From Phyto melanocephala (lineage: Eukaryota; Arthropoda; Insecta; Diptera; Rhinophoridae): 64,000 nt of DNA. The translations under genes were made by a program, and so were the position numbers. The stretch spans positions 64,194,685 to 64,258,684 of the forward strand of contig OW799236.1 of NCBI GenBank assembly GCA_941918925.1, in the 5' to 3' direction. Below the pieces are notes generated by a model. That model ran no database searches, was not told the origin of the DNA, and saw only the letters and a program-made list of their open reading frames with translations. Shown here piece by piece: positions 54,185 through 64,000 of the stretch; positions within the stretch are counted from its first letter, which is position 1; each line of letters begins with the position of its first letter.

Positions 54185-57100
54185 AGTTTTGTCAAAAAAT
54201 AAAATATTAATGACTGAAGTGGAAGATTTGATGAATAAAGTTAAAAACATAAACTTGGACGAGAAAAAAATGGAAGCAATAAAAGATAGACGAGATTTAT
54301 TTTTTCAAAACAATAAACTCCTACAGCCGTGTAATGGAGACAAAACTACCTGGAGCTCTTTGTGGATAGTGTTTCTGCAATGTTACCAACGGAACCATCT
54401 GTGTCGCTAGAGGAACGCCGATTTTAGTTAAGCTGCATTACAATAACATTGAGAGAACCAGCTTTGAATATCTTGAGACGAGAACAACCAGTAGACTGGA
54501 TTCCTTAAAAGAGGTTACTGATTGAAGAATTTGGTGAGCGAACGCCTGTTACCAGGCTTATATTAGATATAAATAATATTAGATTTTAGCAAAATGTAAA
54601 AAATTTTGTGATAGATTAAACAATGAAGTGTGTAGAATTAAGGATGCAATAAAATTAAAAGCAGAAGATATTAGTACTAAAAATTTTTTTAACACTTAAT
54701 TAAATAAAGCGTGCTTTACACAATTAAAGAAATTACTACCAAATCACCTAACAGCACTTATAAATACAAATTTAGTTATTGATTTAAGATTTAATTTTCA
54801 AACAAATTCTTCTGAAAACGAACTTTTATCGGAAATTATTGATAAAACGGTATTCCACAACGACATAATAACACGTACAATTCAAACACTCGTCCTCGAT
54901 CCTCATCATAACTACGATTATCGGAATCTAAAGAGGCAAAGAGAATATGACTCAACAAAATCGAGAATCAGACGTTATGAACCTCCAGTGCCTATTTAAG
55001 TAGAACCCGAAAATTTTCATGTACGGGCCTCGGGAAATTACCAAAAATAAAATATAGGCTTTTGAGAGATACAGGGTCATCAGTGACCTGGAATATTGAG
55101 AAATCAGATTAGAATAGTACCACCAATAACTGTAACTACCGTTATAGGTAAGATAATATTGAAAACTAAACAGAACATATTTGACGAGAAATGTAAAAAA
55201 CAATTAGAATTTTTTGTTCATGAATTTTCGAACAATTATGATGGGTTAATGGGTTATGACAGTTTGGAAAAATATGCAAACTATAAAACTTAAGAAAAGA
55301 ATGTATAAATTTATTGATGAAGATTTGGACGAGTATGATAATTTAGTAAGAGATTTTGGCATAAAGAACAAATTAACAATAAATTTAGAATTGACCACTT
55401 GAAAAATTAGAGAAACTTTTAAACAAATACAAATCACTTTTCCATTCAGACAATGATAATGGATTTGCAAGTACTTGAGCAATATAATAAGACACAGTCA
55501 ATCTCCTTACTCTGCTCCATTATGGGTCGTTCCGAAGAAAATGGATGCCTCAGAAGAACCCAAATGGAGAATCGTTGTTGAAAATTGGAAGTTAAATGAT
55601 ATAACAATTAATGACCCCTTTCCAACTCCCAACATGGATGGAATTTTAGATAAATTAGATCGTTGTCTTTACTTTTCTACACTTGACCTGGCAAAAGGCT
55701 TCCACCAAGTGGAAATCGATGAGACTAGTCAAGCAAAAACTGCTTTTTCTACACGAGACGATCACTACAAATTTCTTAAAACGCCTATGGGCTTAAAAAA
55801 TGCACCCGCTATTTTTCAGCATCTAATGAACTCTGTACTTGGTGATTTAGTAGGTACTCATTGTCTAGTTTATTTGGACGACATTATTGTCTTTGGTACT
55901 TAATTGCAAGAACACGTCGTTTCACTGGATAGAGTATTAAAACGATTAAAGGAGGCGAATTTAAAACTACAAATACACAAATGCGATTTTATGATTTTAG
56001 AAGCAGAACTTTTGGGACATATTGTCGCTCCAAATGGTATAAAACCGAACCCGAAAAAAACCGAAGCAATAAAAAATTTTCCAATTCCGAAAAATGAAAG
56101 ACAAATAAAGCAATTTTTAGGGCTCACGGGATTCTACCGTAAATTTATAAAGAATTTTGCAAAAATATGCAAATCCTTGACCACTGGTTTAAAAAAGGGT
56201 CACAAAGTTGACTGTCATAACAGAGAATATGTTAAGGCTTTCGAAGCAGTAAAACTCCTTATATCAAGTGATCCTATATTAAGAAGCCCAGATTTTACGA
56301 AGATATTCACACTTTCTACTGATGCTTCTAATTTGCCTTTGGGAGCAGTTCTTAACCAAGAGAATCATCCCACTTTTTTTGCGACTAGAACTCACAACGA
56401 ACATAAGATAAACTACTCAACTACAGAGAAGAAACTTTTAGCAATCGTTTGGACAACGAAATATTTTCGACACTATTTATATGGAAGAAAATTTATAGTT
56501 AACAGTGATCACAAACAAACAAAGAGAGACCATTAAATGTTTTCCGTAGACAGTTCTTATTTAGACGAGCTCCTGTACAAAAGGAAAGTCTAAAAATTAT
56601 ATTCAGAAATACTAGAACTGTTGTCGACTACGTTGAGATGATGCAGGACTTTGCAAAAGATCTTTTAACAAACTTGCTGATGTTACAGCAACGATATATT
56701 TTGAAAACGACGACGATTTTGTAATATTTCAGTCTGTCTATGCTAATCTTGTAAAGAAAAATCGTATTTTAACGGCTACAAAATTATTAAAAGATATAAC
56801 ATCTTATGATACTTTCAAGGAAATTATTGAAACAATACACTTAAAGGGGTTACATTAAGGAATTGAAAAATACAAGCGGAATTTAGAATGAAATACTACT
56901 ATCCCAATTATATTAAAGATATGCAAATTCGATCATAGAAGTACAAAGATGCCTTTTAAAATCACACCTTCTACATACTATATTCGGAATAAATATATTA
57001 TTGAAGTGGGACCTGCATAGATATTTTCTCTAAATCACACCAATTGGATTGAAGCAAAAAGAGCTCCTCCAAAGATAATTAAAACAGATCAAGATGCAGG

Positions 57101-58560
57101 ATTAGCAAACTTACAGAAATGGTATAAGGCCTTAAACATAGAGATCGAAATCACAACAGGGAAATGAGAAGTTACGAATTGGTGATACTGATCAGGAATT
57201 AAAGCAAATAGGAATTGAACAAACAGTGCTTACTTAAAATCATATCATAATACACTCAACCAATGGGGAAACTCCTTACAATATTTTTTTCAAAGGAAAC
57301 AGAAAGGAAAACAGAATAAATAACGCTAATAAGAATAGAGAAGATTATGAAACAGATACAAGGTTTTTAGATGCAGAAAATTCGAGAAAGCGATTAGATA
57401 AAAAAGAAACCCCTTTTAAGAAAGCACAGGTCTTACGTAGGGAATGTGATAACCAGTACATTGTCAAATTAAAAAATTGAAATATAAAAAATAAAAAACA
57501 CATTTTAAAAGGAAAAAATACACCCATAACAATTCTTCTTCCAGAAATCAGAATACCCATAGTGATACTAATAATTCTAATACACCTCTTACTAATGATG
57601 ACGGCAGCGGCTCAGATGATACAAGTTCAGGAGATAAGAAGCAATCGGGGTTACATAATGCTACAGGAGGGAACGATGTATTTACCTGATGAGTATAACG
57701 AACTTATATTAAAAGTTTACAAAACAGAAATTCAATTAGCGTAAGAGTTATTAGAGAAAGAATTTAATGAAAACCCATTCTAACAGACAGACACCCATGA
57801 CCAGAAGATACCTGAAAATAGCTGAGACTGAAAGAAAATTATTTAACATTCGACACAAACGTGGACTTTTAACGCCTTAGGCAGTGGGATTACATTTTTG
57901 TTTGTAACTCTTGACAACGAGGACACACTCGAAATTCAGTATAGATTGAAGACGATAGAAGATAACACATTCACGCAGGATGACATTAACAATATTTTAG
58001 CCCATGTAAATAACGAGATGTGCTCCAAAATCAAATTGTTGGAAAAGTATTATCGGACAGCTTTTTAGACAACGTATAAAGTAATTACGAACATTTAAAG
58101 GACATTCAATTAGGACTAGCCCTTAGTAAACGAGGTATTTTGAATAGAAAATTAATTGACCCAGATAAAATTTCTGAATTAAATACTGATCAATTTGAAT
58201 ATATTAAAACTTCTTTATGACAATTGGAAGATGCGCTATACTTCATAACTATAATTGCAAATCAATGAAAACTTATCAAATTTAAAAAAATAGTTCCTTT
58301 TTCTACGCTTGTAAATCATACTGAGTTAAAATTTTATATAAATAGAAAACTTACAAACATTGATAATCTACTATATGAAATAAAGGGTTCAAAAACAAAA
58401 TACGTAGATAATATGTGTATCAGATATAACAAAAAATATTGATGAAATAATTATTAAACAAGCTTTTAACGATTAAGAACTTAAAATAAAAAGGCATAAC
58501 TTAATTTTATTTTCAAACTGTAAAATTACTATTAACGAGATTGTTTTTGAATCTTTCACT
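54185..58560 (+). pseudogene. Second errantivirus, heavily decayed
   Basis: A different, older errantivirus. Gag-like sequence is at 54189-55000 (LLPNHLTALINTNLVIDLRF) and a protease remnant near 55060-55300. Reverse transcriptase is at 55475-55903 ([41 protein letters not shown]), with a stop, then 55904-56536 with [33 protein letters not shown] and RNase H ([18 protein letters not shown]). Integrase relics are at about 56620-57470 and env relics at 57560-58560, including a hydrophobic leader and a fusion-domain-like stretch. Dozens of stops and frameshifts are seen. No LTR pair or primer site was recognised. Confidence 0.85.
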
Positions 58561-58810
58561 GATAATATCGTCGGCTAAAAAAAAAAACAAGAGCGCTGTA
58601 TTCGGCCGTGCCGAATCTTATATACCCTTCACAACGTGTAGTCATGCAATAACAGTAGTTTGTGTCACCATTCATCCCATATGAAATACGTGCATACATA
58701 AAAAACATACATGTATAAAAACATCCCATCGCAGAATTCTAAATTGAGTTTACGTATGTTAAAAAGACAAAAAAATAAAAAAAAATTAAAAAAAAAAATT
58801 ATTATATATA

Positions 58811-59824
58811 CAAGGTGGCGCAAAAATAACCTTCCGATGTTTTTTGGCTGTAATTTAAAAAAAATGAAAAACTTTGATTCTTCTTGTGGAGTATTTTTAT
58901 TTGGGAATGCATCCTTCAGCATATCGGTTGTGGCACGTGCAGTGTGTGCTGTTGCACCGTCCTGTTGGAACCACATGTTTTCCAATCCCAATTCATCAAG
59001 TTGCGGCAAAAAGAACTCGTTGATCATTGCTCTGTAGCGCTCACCATTCACAGTAACCGTTTGGCCCGCGACGTCTTCGAAGAAAAAAGGTCCGATGACT
59101 CCTCCAGCGAAAACAGCACACCATACAGTAACTTTGAGCGGGTGTAATGGCTCTTCGTGGGTTACACGCGGATTTTCAGTGCCCCAGAAGCGTAAATTTT
59201 GCTTATTTACGTACCCGCTAAGATGGAAATGGGCCTCATCACTCATGATTATTTTTGATGAAAAATCATCTTCCTCTTGGTGGTGATTCAGGATGGCTTG
59301 AGCGTATGTTAGACGCGATTGGCGGTCAGCAGTTAACAGCTGATGCACCGTCTGGACTTGTAGGGAAACATCTTCAAATCTTGTACCAAAATTCGCTGTA
59401 AAGACCGTTGACTGATAGTCATTTGCGTGGCACGTCGTCTGGTCGATGTCGATGGCGCTTCCATGACATCCTCGGCTACAGCAGCAATATTCTCTGCAGA
59501 ACGGCTACTCCGGGGTCTACCACTCCTGGCAGCATCTCGTGTTGTGCCAGTCTCTTCGAGGCGAGCGGCTAAACGTCGCAGTGTTTCACCAGTAGGCGTT
59601 GGACGGCTAGGAAATCTGGGACGAAATTCACGCTGTGCCAAAGTCACCGAATAAATAAATAGTCACCAATATTCCGCGTTCTGGAGCAGTGTAGCGTAAC
59701 ATTGTTTATTAATGTATATTTTGCATGTGTTTACTACACAAATGTCAAAACAGAACTGACATTAGGGGCCAATTGCAAAATTTGTAGCATTTTCTGATAG
59801 GAGGATTTCTTTTGCGCCACCTTG
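58811..59824 (-). mobile_element. Tc1/mariner-superfamily element, C-terminally deleted
   Basis: Terminal repeats CAAGGTGGCGCAAAA (58811) and TTTTGCGCCACCTTG (59824) with TA duplications at 58809-58810 and 59825-59826; 1014 bp. It carries a damaged transposase. About 200-250 bp before the left end are missing compared with what the protein needs. Confidence 0.92.
58850..59647 (-). pseudogene. mariner-type transposase, frameshifted and truncated
   Basis: 59333-59647 is the DNA-binding part (RRLAARLEETGTTRDAARSG, then GRPRSSRSAENI). 58860-59348 is the catalytic part, with VHQLLTADRQSRLTYAQAIL, the first D in IIMSDEAHFHLSG, HPLKVTVWCAVFAGGVIGPF and the second in WFQQDGATAHTARATT. The frame switches by one missing base at the FPYK codons near 59358. 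After DAFPNK the sequence runs straight into the terminal region, so the third catalytic acid (expected about 34 residues after the second) is deleted. The gene cannot make an active enzyme. Confidence 0.88.
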
Positions 59825-59826
59825 TA

Positions 59827-60681
59827 TCTATATATATAAAAGTGAAACTCTGTGTGTGTGTGTTAGCTATAGACTCCGAAACTGTAAAACCGATCGGACT
59901 CAAACTTTGGCAAGTTGTTGTACACATACCAGGGAGTGTTTATGGGTGGAAAAAAGTGGGCGGAGCCCATAAAAATTAGTTATCTGTTTTAGCTTCTTGC
60001 ACTTGACCGATTTTTCTGAAACTTTTCACACATATTGAGTTGTCATGACTAAATAATTTTGTGATAAGAAAAGTGGGCGGGGCCACGCCCCTAAAAAAGT
60101 TTTAATTTTGAGGTACTTGACCTGGACCGATTTTTCTGAAACTTTGCACACATACTAAGCTGTCATAACCATATAATTTCGTGTTTAGAAAAGTGGGCAG
60201 GGCCACGCCCATAAAAAAAGGTTATAATTTTGAGGTACTTTCACCAGACCGATTTTTCTCAAACTTTGCACACATATCAAGCTGTCATGACTAAATAATT
60301 TTGTGATTAAAAAAGTGGGCAGTGCCACGCCCATAAAAAATAGGTATCATTTTGAGGTACTTGCACTGGACCGATTATTCTATAACTTTGCACACATATT
60401 GAGCTGTTATGACTTTACAATTTCGTGATTAGAAAAGTGGGCAATGCCACGCCCATAAAAAAAATTATAATTTTGAGGTACTTGCATTGGTCCGATTCTT
60501 CTGAAACTTTGCACACATATTGAGCTGTTATGACTTTACAATTTCGTGATTAGAAAAGTGGGCAATGCCACGCCCATAAAAAAATTATAATATTTAGGTT
60601 TTTGCACTTGATGTTCAATTAAAATTCAGAACGCATTTCGATTTATTAAGGGGCGTAGCAACGCGCGCCGGGTTTGGCTAG
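59827..60681 (+). mobile_element. Non-autonomous Helitron with 121 bp tandem units
   Basis: It starts TCTATATATATAAAAGTG after A (59826) and ends GGGTTTGG-CTAG before T (60682), with GGGCGTAGCAACGCGCGCC as the 3' subterminal G/C-rich block. 855 bp. The interior has six units with AAGTGGGC...CCACGCCC at 59954, 60071, 60191, 60313, 60435 and 60556, a period of about 121 bp. There is no coding frame. It starts directly after the TA duplication of the mariner. Confidence 0.82.
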
Positions 60682-61163
60682 TAATATATATAAAACAAAA
60701 AATAAATAAAAAAAATTTTAAAAAAAATAATAATCAAAATATAAATAATGTATTAAATAAAATATAAAAATAAAAAAAAATTTAAAAAAAATTTTTTTTG
60801 GCTCTGCTGGGATTCGATGCCACGTTTTCTCTAACCACGTTTGTATGTATGTATGTTGTTGTTTTTGTGAAAAAAATAGAGGTGGTCTTGGGTTTTTGCT
60901 CATATCTCAGTTGTTTATGAACCGATGTTTCTGATTTTCAATACCGATCTACTCCCGAATATTTCTGATATTCTAATACCTTACCCGGGTCCAACCTATG
61001 TCGGGGGGCTTCAAAAAGTTGATTTCAACATACACACGGACAGACTGACAGAGCTTAATCGACTCCCCTATTCATAAGCTTTCAGAAAATATATACTTTA
61101 TGGGGTCGGAAATGAAAACTGTAGAAATTGCACACGGAATGACAAACCTATATATACCCTTTT

Positions 61164-62058
61164 TATACCCTTCACACAGTGAAAAATGGTATATATAGGT
61201 TTGTCATTCCGTGTGAAATTTCTACAATTTTCATTTCCGACCCCATAAAGTATATATTTTCTGAAAGCTTATGAATAGAGGAGTCGATTAAGCCCTGACC
61301 GTCTGTCCGTCTGCCCGTCTGTCCGTGTGTTGGTTGAAATCAACTTTTAGAAGCAACTATATGCTCCTCAGATCTGTTTATGGTATCGATCTCTTGGAAA
61401 TATCCAGGAATGAATCGCTATTGAAATTCAGCACAATCGCCCCATAACTTTCTGAGATATGAGCAAAAAACCACGACCACCTCGCTTTTTTTCACAATTA
61501 CAACAACAACATACATACATACATGTAAAAAACATACCAAACAAAAAAAATTACAAAAAAAAAAATATTAAAAATAAGAAAAAAATAATAAAAAAAACTA
61601 CAAAAAAAAATGTAAAAAAAAATTTAAAAAATTTTTTCAAAATTTTTCTAAAAAAATTTTTTAAAAAAATTTAAAAAAAATATAAAAAAAAATAATAAAA
61701 TATAAATAATATATTAAATAAAATAAAATAAAATTTTTTTGGCTCAGCTGGGATTCGATGCCACATTTATTCTAACGGGTACGTATGCACGTATTTTATA
61801 TGGGATGAACAACAATTGTTATTGCATGACTACACGTTGTGAAGGGTATATAAGATTCGGCACGGCCGAATATAGCACTGTTACTTGTTTTTTTTTTAAT
61901 TTTTTAAAAAATTTTTTTTTTTTTCGTTTTTTTTACATGCATACGTGTACGTATTTCATATGGGATGAATGGTGATACAAGCAACTGTTATTGCATGACT
62001 ACACGTTGTGAAGGGTATATAAGATTCGGCATGGCCGAATATAGCACTCTTACTTGTT
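61164..62058 (+). repeat. Helentron-like family A copies inside a family A element
   Basis: A forward copy at 61164-61890 (TATACCCTTCACACAGTG start; hairpin ATTCGGCACGGCCGAAT near 61855) is followed by a second 3' half (about 61891-62058) ending TCTTACTTGTT. Together they interrupt the 5' end of the reverse element. The second part may be a truncated copy or a partial tandem duplication. Confidence 0.65.
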
Positions 62059-62080
62059 CACTGTGTGAAGGGTATAAAAA

Positions 62081-62629
62081 GCCGTTTAAATAATATATTT
62101 TCCAATATTTGTGGAAACTGTATATGCAATGCATTGTTATTTCGCCCATTGTTTGAACAAATAAGGTTTTAAAATCTAAAAAAATCTTTAAACACATGTT
62201 TTTGCTGTTTTTGGACTTGTCTTATTTTCTGCAAGTATACTTTTTTTATTGGACTTGACGCCTTTTATTTTTGAAGCGTATTCACAACTTGGTTGTGATT
62301 TTAATATTTTAAACTTCAATTTGTTAACACATTATATACTTATAAGTATATAACACTTAAATTAAAAACGTCTTCTTTGTTTTTATATTATTTCAATGTA
62401 AAAAAAAAATAAAAACGATAACATTTCAATGTAAAAATGAAAAAAAAAATAATTATTATTATTAAGGAACATTATATATCACTTATCTTTATCATTCATG
62501 TGCCAAGTTTTCATTAAAACTATGATAGTCTTTTCGTAATGTCTCTTTTAATATTTGTAAATCATCATACTTTCTTTTAGATATTTGTCGTTTTTCATTA
62601 TAAACTTAATTATTATAAAACTTTTTCAT
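62081..62629. other. No recognised gene
   Basis: AT-rich sequence. Nothing coding is seen. It is probably the 3' flank of the gene fragment at 62630-63960 on the - strand. Confidence 0.4.
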
Positions 62630-63960
62630 CTAGACGTTGGGGCAGATTGCTCCATGCGTTAGAAAACCTTTACTTGTAAAAAATATCACCATTAGGTGTG
62701 TACTTGAGTGCTCCTATGTCCGTGACTTTTGGATCTCCAATTTCACGACCAGGACGAATAGTTTTTAAGAATGTTATATTTTTAAAAGACTTAAAACATG
62801 TGTAATCTAAATAAGTTACATAATAGGGCTTTGGTTTTTTTTCGAGCACCTTTACATAAGCTTACATAGTCTGCAGGTACATTTATATTTCTATTTTTAT
62901 ACCCTTCACACAGTGAAAAAGGTATATATAGGTTTGTCATTCCGTGTGAAATTTCTACAATTTTCATTTCCGACCCTATAAAGTATATATTTTCTGAAAG
63001 CTTATGAATAGGGGAGTCGATTAAGCTCTGTCAGTCTGTCCGTCTGTCCGTGTGTATGTTGAAATCAACTTTTTAAAGCAACCCGACATCGCTTGGACCC
63101 GGGTGAGGTATTAAAATATCAGAAATATTCGGGAGTAGATCGGTATTGAAAATCAGAAACATCGGTACATAAACAACTGAGATATGAGCAAAAACCCACG
63201 ACCAGCTTGATTTTTTTTTCAAAAAACAACATTACAACAACAACATACATACATACAAACGTGTATACTGGTTAGAGAAAACGTGGCATCGAATCCCATC
63301 TGAGCCATGTTGATGTTTTTATATAGGTATATGTATGTTTTTTATATGTATGTACGTATTTCATATGGGATGAATGGTGATACAAACTACTGTTATTGCA
63401 TGACTACACGTTGTGAAGGGTATATAAGATTCGGCACGGCCGAATATAGCACTCTTACTTGTTTAAAGCGTGTTCAATCACTGAGTGGACACTATCGGCT
63501 TCCATTTGTGTGTGTCCAACCTCTAATATTTTCTGCTCAATAGTTATATTGTTGCTGATTGCTGCATTTAGTAAAGCGTTTGCCATTGTTGAATTACGAT
63601 TTTGGTAGGTACAGCCATCACTATAAAAAATTATCTTAACAGGATCGTTGTTTTCTTGTAAATTAAAATTGTAAAAAACAATAGGCGTCTTTGGTTTTCA
63701 AATCATAAAAAACTATATTATGCACCTGTAATTTAGTTTGGTAGTAAAATGAACTAACATTTGATTTTGGTGCCATTTAAACGGATTGCAAATCAACAGT
63801 AAAAACATAAGACTCTTCATCTTTATCTTTTGCTTATTGTTCTCTGGCTTCATTTTTTTTTCTTGATGTATCAAGAATTCCACATTTGAATAATTTTGCA
63901 CATTATGTCGAGAGCCAATTTCACATAAGTCTTTTTTTTTTTTTGTAAAAATAAGCTTAG
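62630..63960 (-). pseudogene. Transposase-like gene split by a helentron-like element
   Basis: Reading right to left: YVFTVDLQSV, KSNVSSFYYQTKLQVHN and VFYDLKTKDAYCF (63620-63830), then IIFYSDGCTYQNRNSTMANA and EVGHTQMEADSVHSVIEH (63470-63660). After the insertion at 62896-63463, NINVPADYVSLCKGARKK and TIRPGREIGDPKVTDIGALK (62630-62890) follow. I recall these blocks from a large uncharacterised arthropod family that behaves like a transposon gene. SDGC could carry a catalytic D, which is inference. Defects: a stop after DLQSV, one base too many in an A run near 62840 and a stop after DIFYK. The start is beyond or near the window edge. Confidence 0.65.
62896..63463 (+). repeat. Helentron-like family A, compact full copy
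   Basis: A 568 bp copy with all blocks: TATACCCTTCACACAGTG, TTTGTCATTCCGTGTG, CGACCCTATAAAG, GTCTGTCCG run, CATCGAATCCCATCTGAGCC, hairpin ATTCGGCACGGCCGAAT, TCTTACTTGTT. It lacks the long A/T microsatellite. It sits inside an A/T run of the transposase-like gene, whose reading continues on both sides. Confidence 0.78.
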
Positions 63961-64000
63961 ATTTTTTTATTTGAAAACGGAATTGAAAGTTGTTATTGAC
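63961..64000. other. Window edge, unassigned
   Basis: Too short to judge. It may continue the transposase-like gene. Confidence 0.2.

Larger units (their letters stand above)
58586..62080 (-). repeat. Helentron-like family A element with nested insertions
   Basis: The 3' end lies at 58586 (AACAAGAGCGCTGTATTCGG; hairpin GGCCGTGCC). The body resumes at 60682-61163 (GGGATTCGATGCCACG; GATTTCAACATACACACGG; TGGGGTCGGAAATG; ATATATACCCTTTT). The 5' end closes at 62059-62080 (CACTGTGTGAAGGGTATAAA). The gaps are filled by a mariner (58811-59824), a Helitron (59827-60681) and forward family A copies (61164-62058). The last interrupts the 5' palindrome exactly between TTTT and CACTG. Confidence 0.7.

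Noticed and set aside
61459..61674. Lys/Asn-rich 71-residue frame
   Set aside because: It is A-rich microsatellite translation inside a helentron-like repeat.

Overview
The window reads as AT-rich nuclear DNA of a higher (brachyceran, probably calyptrate) fly. Reasons: introns with GTAAGT/TTTCAG borders, a dense mix of animal transposon families, CATACATA and GTCTGTCCG microsatellites, and many copies of short repeats with an ATTCGGC-GCCGAAT hairpin and TATACCCTTCAC ends. No bacterial features are present. The organism call is inference from repeat style, and all family names come from motifs read by eye, without database searches.

Only one host gene is clearly visible: two coding exons on the + strand (9352-9719 and 18141-18351) that splice in phase and encode the C-terminal end of a low-complexity protein I do not recognise. 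Their 8.4 kb intron is filled with repeats: helentron-like elements, a textbook Helitron (14169-15905) and a broken, intron-bearing pyruvate-kinase copy (about 11735-12430) lying between two Helitron-type ends.

Almost everything else is transposons, most of them broken and many nested. 1-9.1 kb: a truncated Ty3/gypsy element interrupted by an intact-looking Tc1/mariner-superfamily element with DD37E spacing, a second broken copy of that element, and a Jockey-like retroposon. 20.9-34.0 kb: an errantivirus (gypsy-type, with env) on the - strand with tRNA-Ser primer site and 5' LTR. Its env holds a LINE and a Harbinger element, and the Harbinger terminal repeat holds a 3.2 kb CACTA-like element with 650 bp inverted repeats. 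34.0-36.1 kb: piggyBac and Harbinger transposase remains. 38.0-42.4 kb: a helentron-like repeat beside a 172 bp exon-like tandem array that is split by an RNase H-bearing LINE with a clean target duplication. 43.3-47.7 kb: a P-element (THAP) transposase with a recoverable small first exon. 48.3-49.6 kb: a Tc1 element. 54.2-58.6 kb: a badly decayed second errantivirus. 58.6-62.1 kb: one helentron-like element containing a mariner, a Helitron and further helentron-like copies. 62.6-64.0 kb: a transposase-like gene split by yet another helentron-like insertion.

These genes do not work together as a pathway. The window is a layered record of insertions from which relative ages can be read. The most unusual items are the CACTA-like element with its unfamiliar protein, the exon-like tandem array, the pyruvate-kinase fragment with Helitron ends, and the multi-level nests with exact target duplications.
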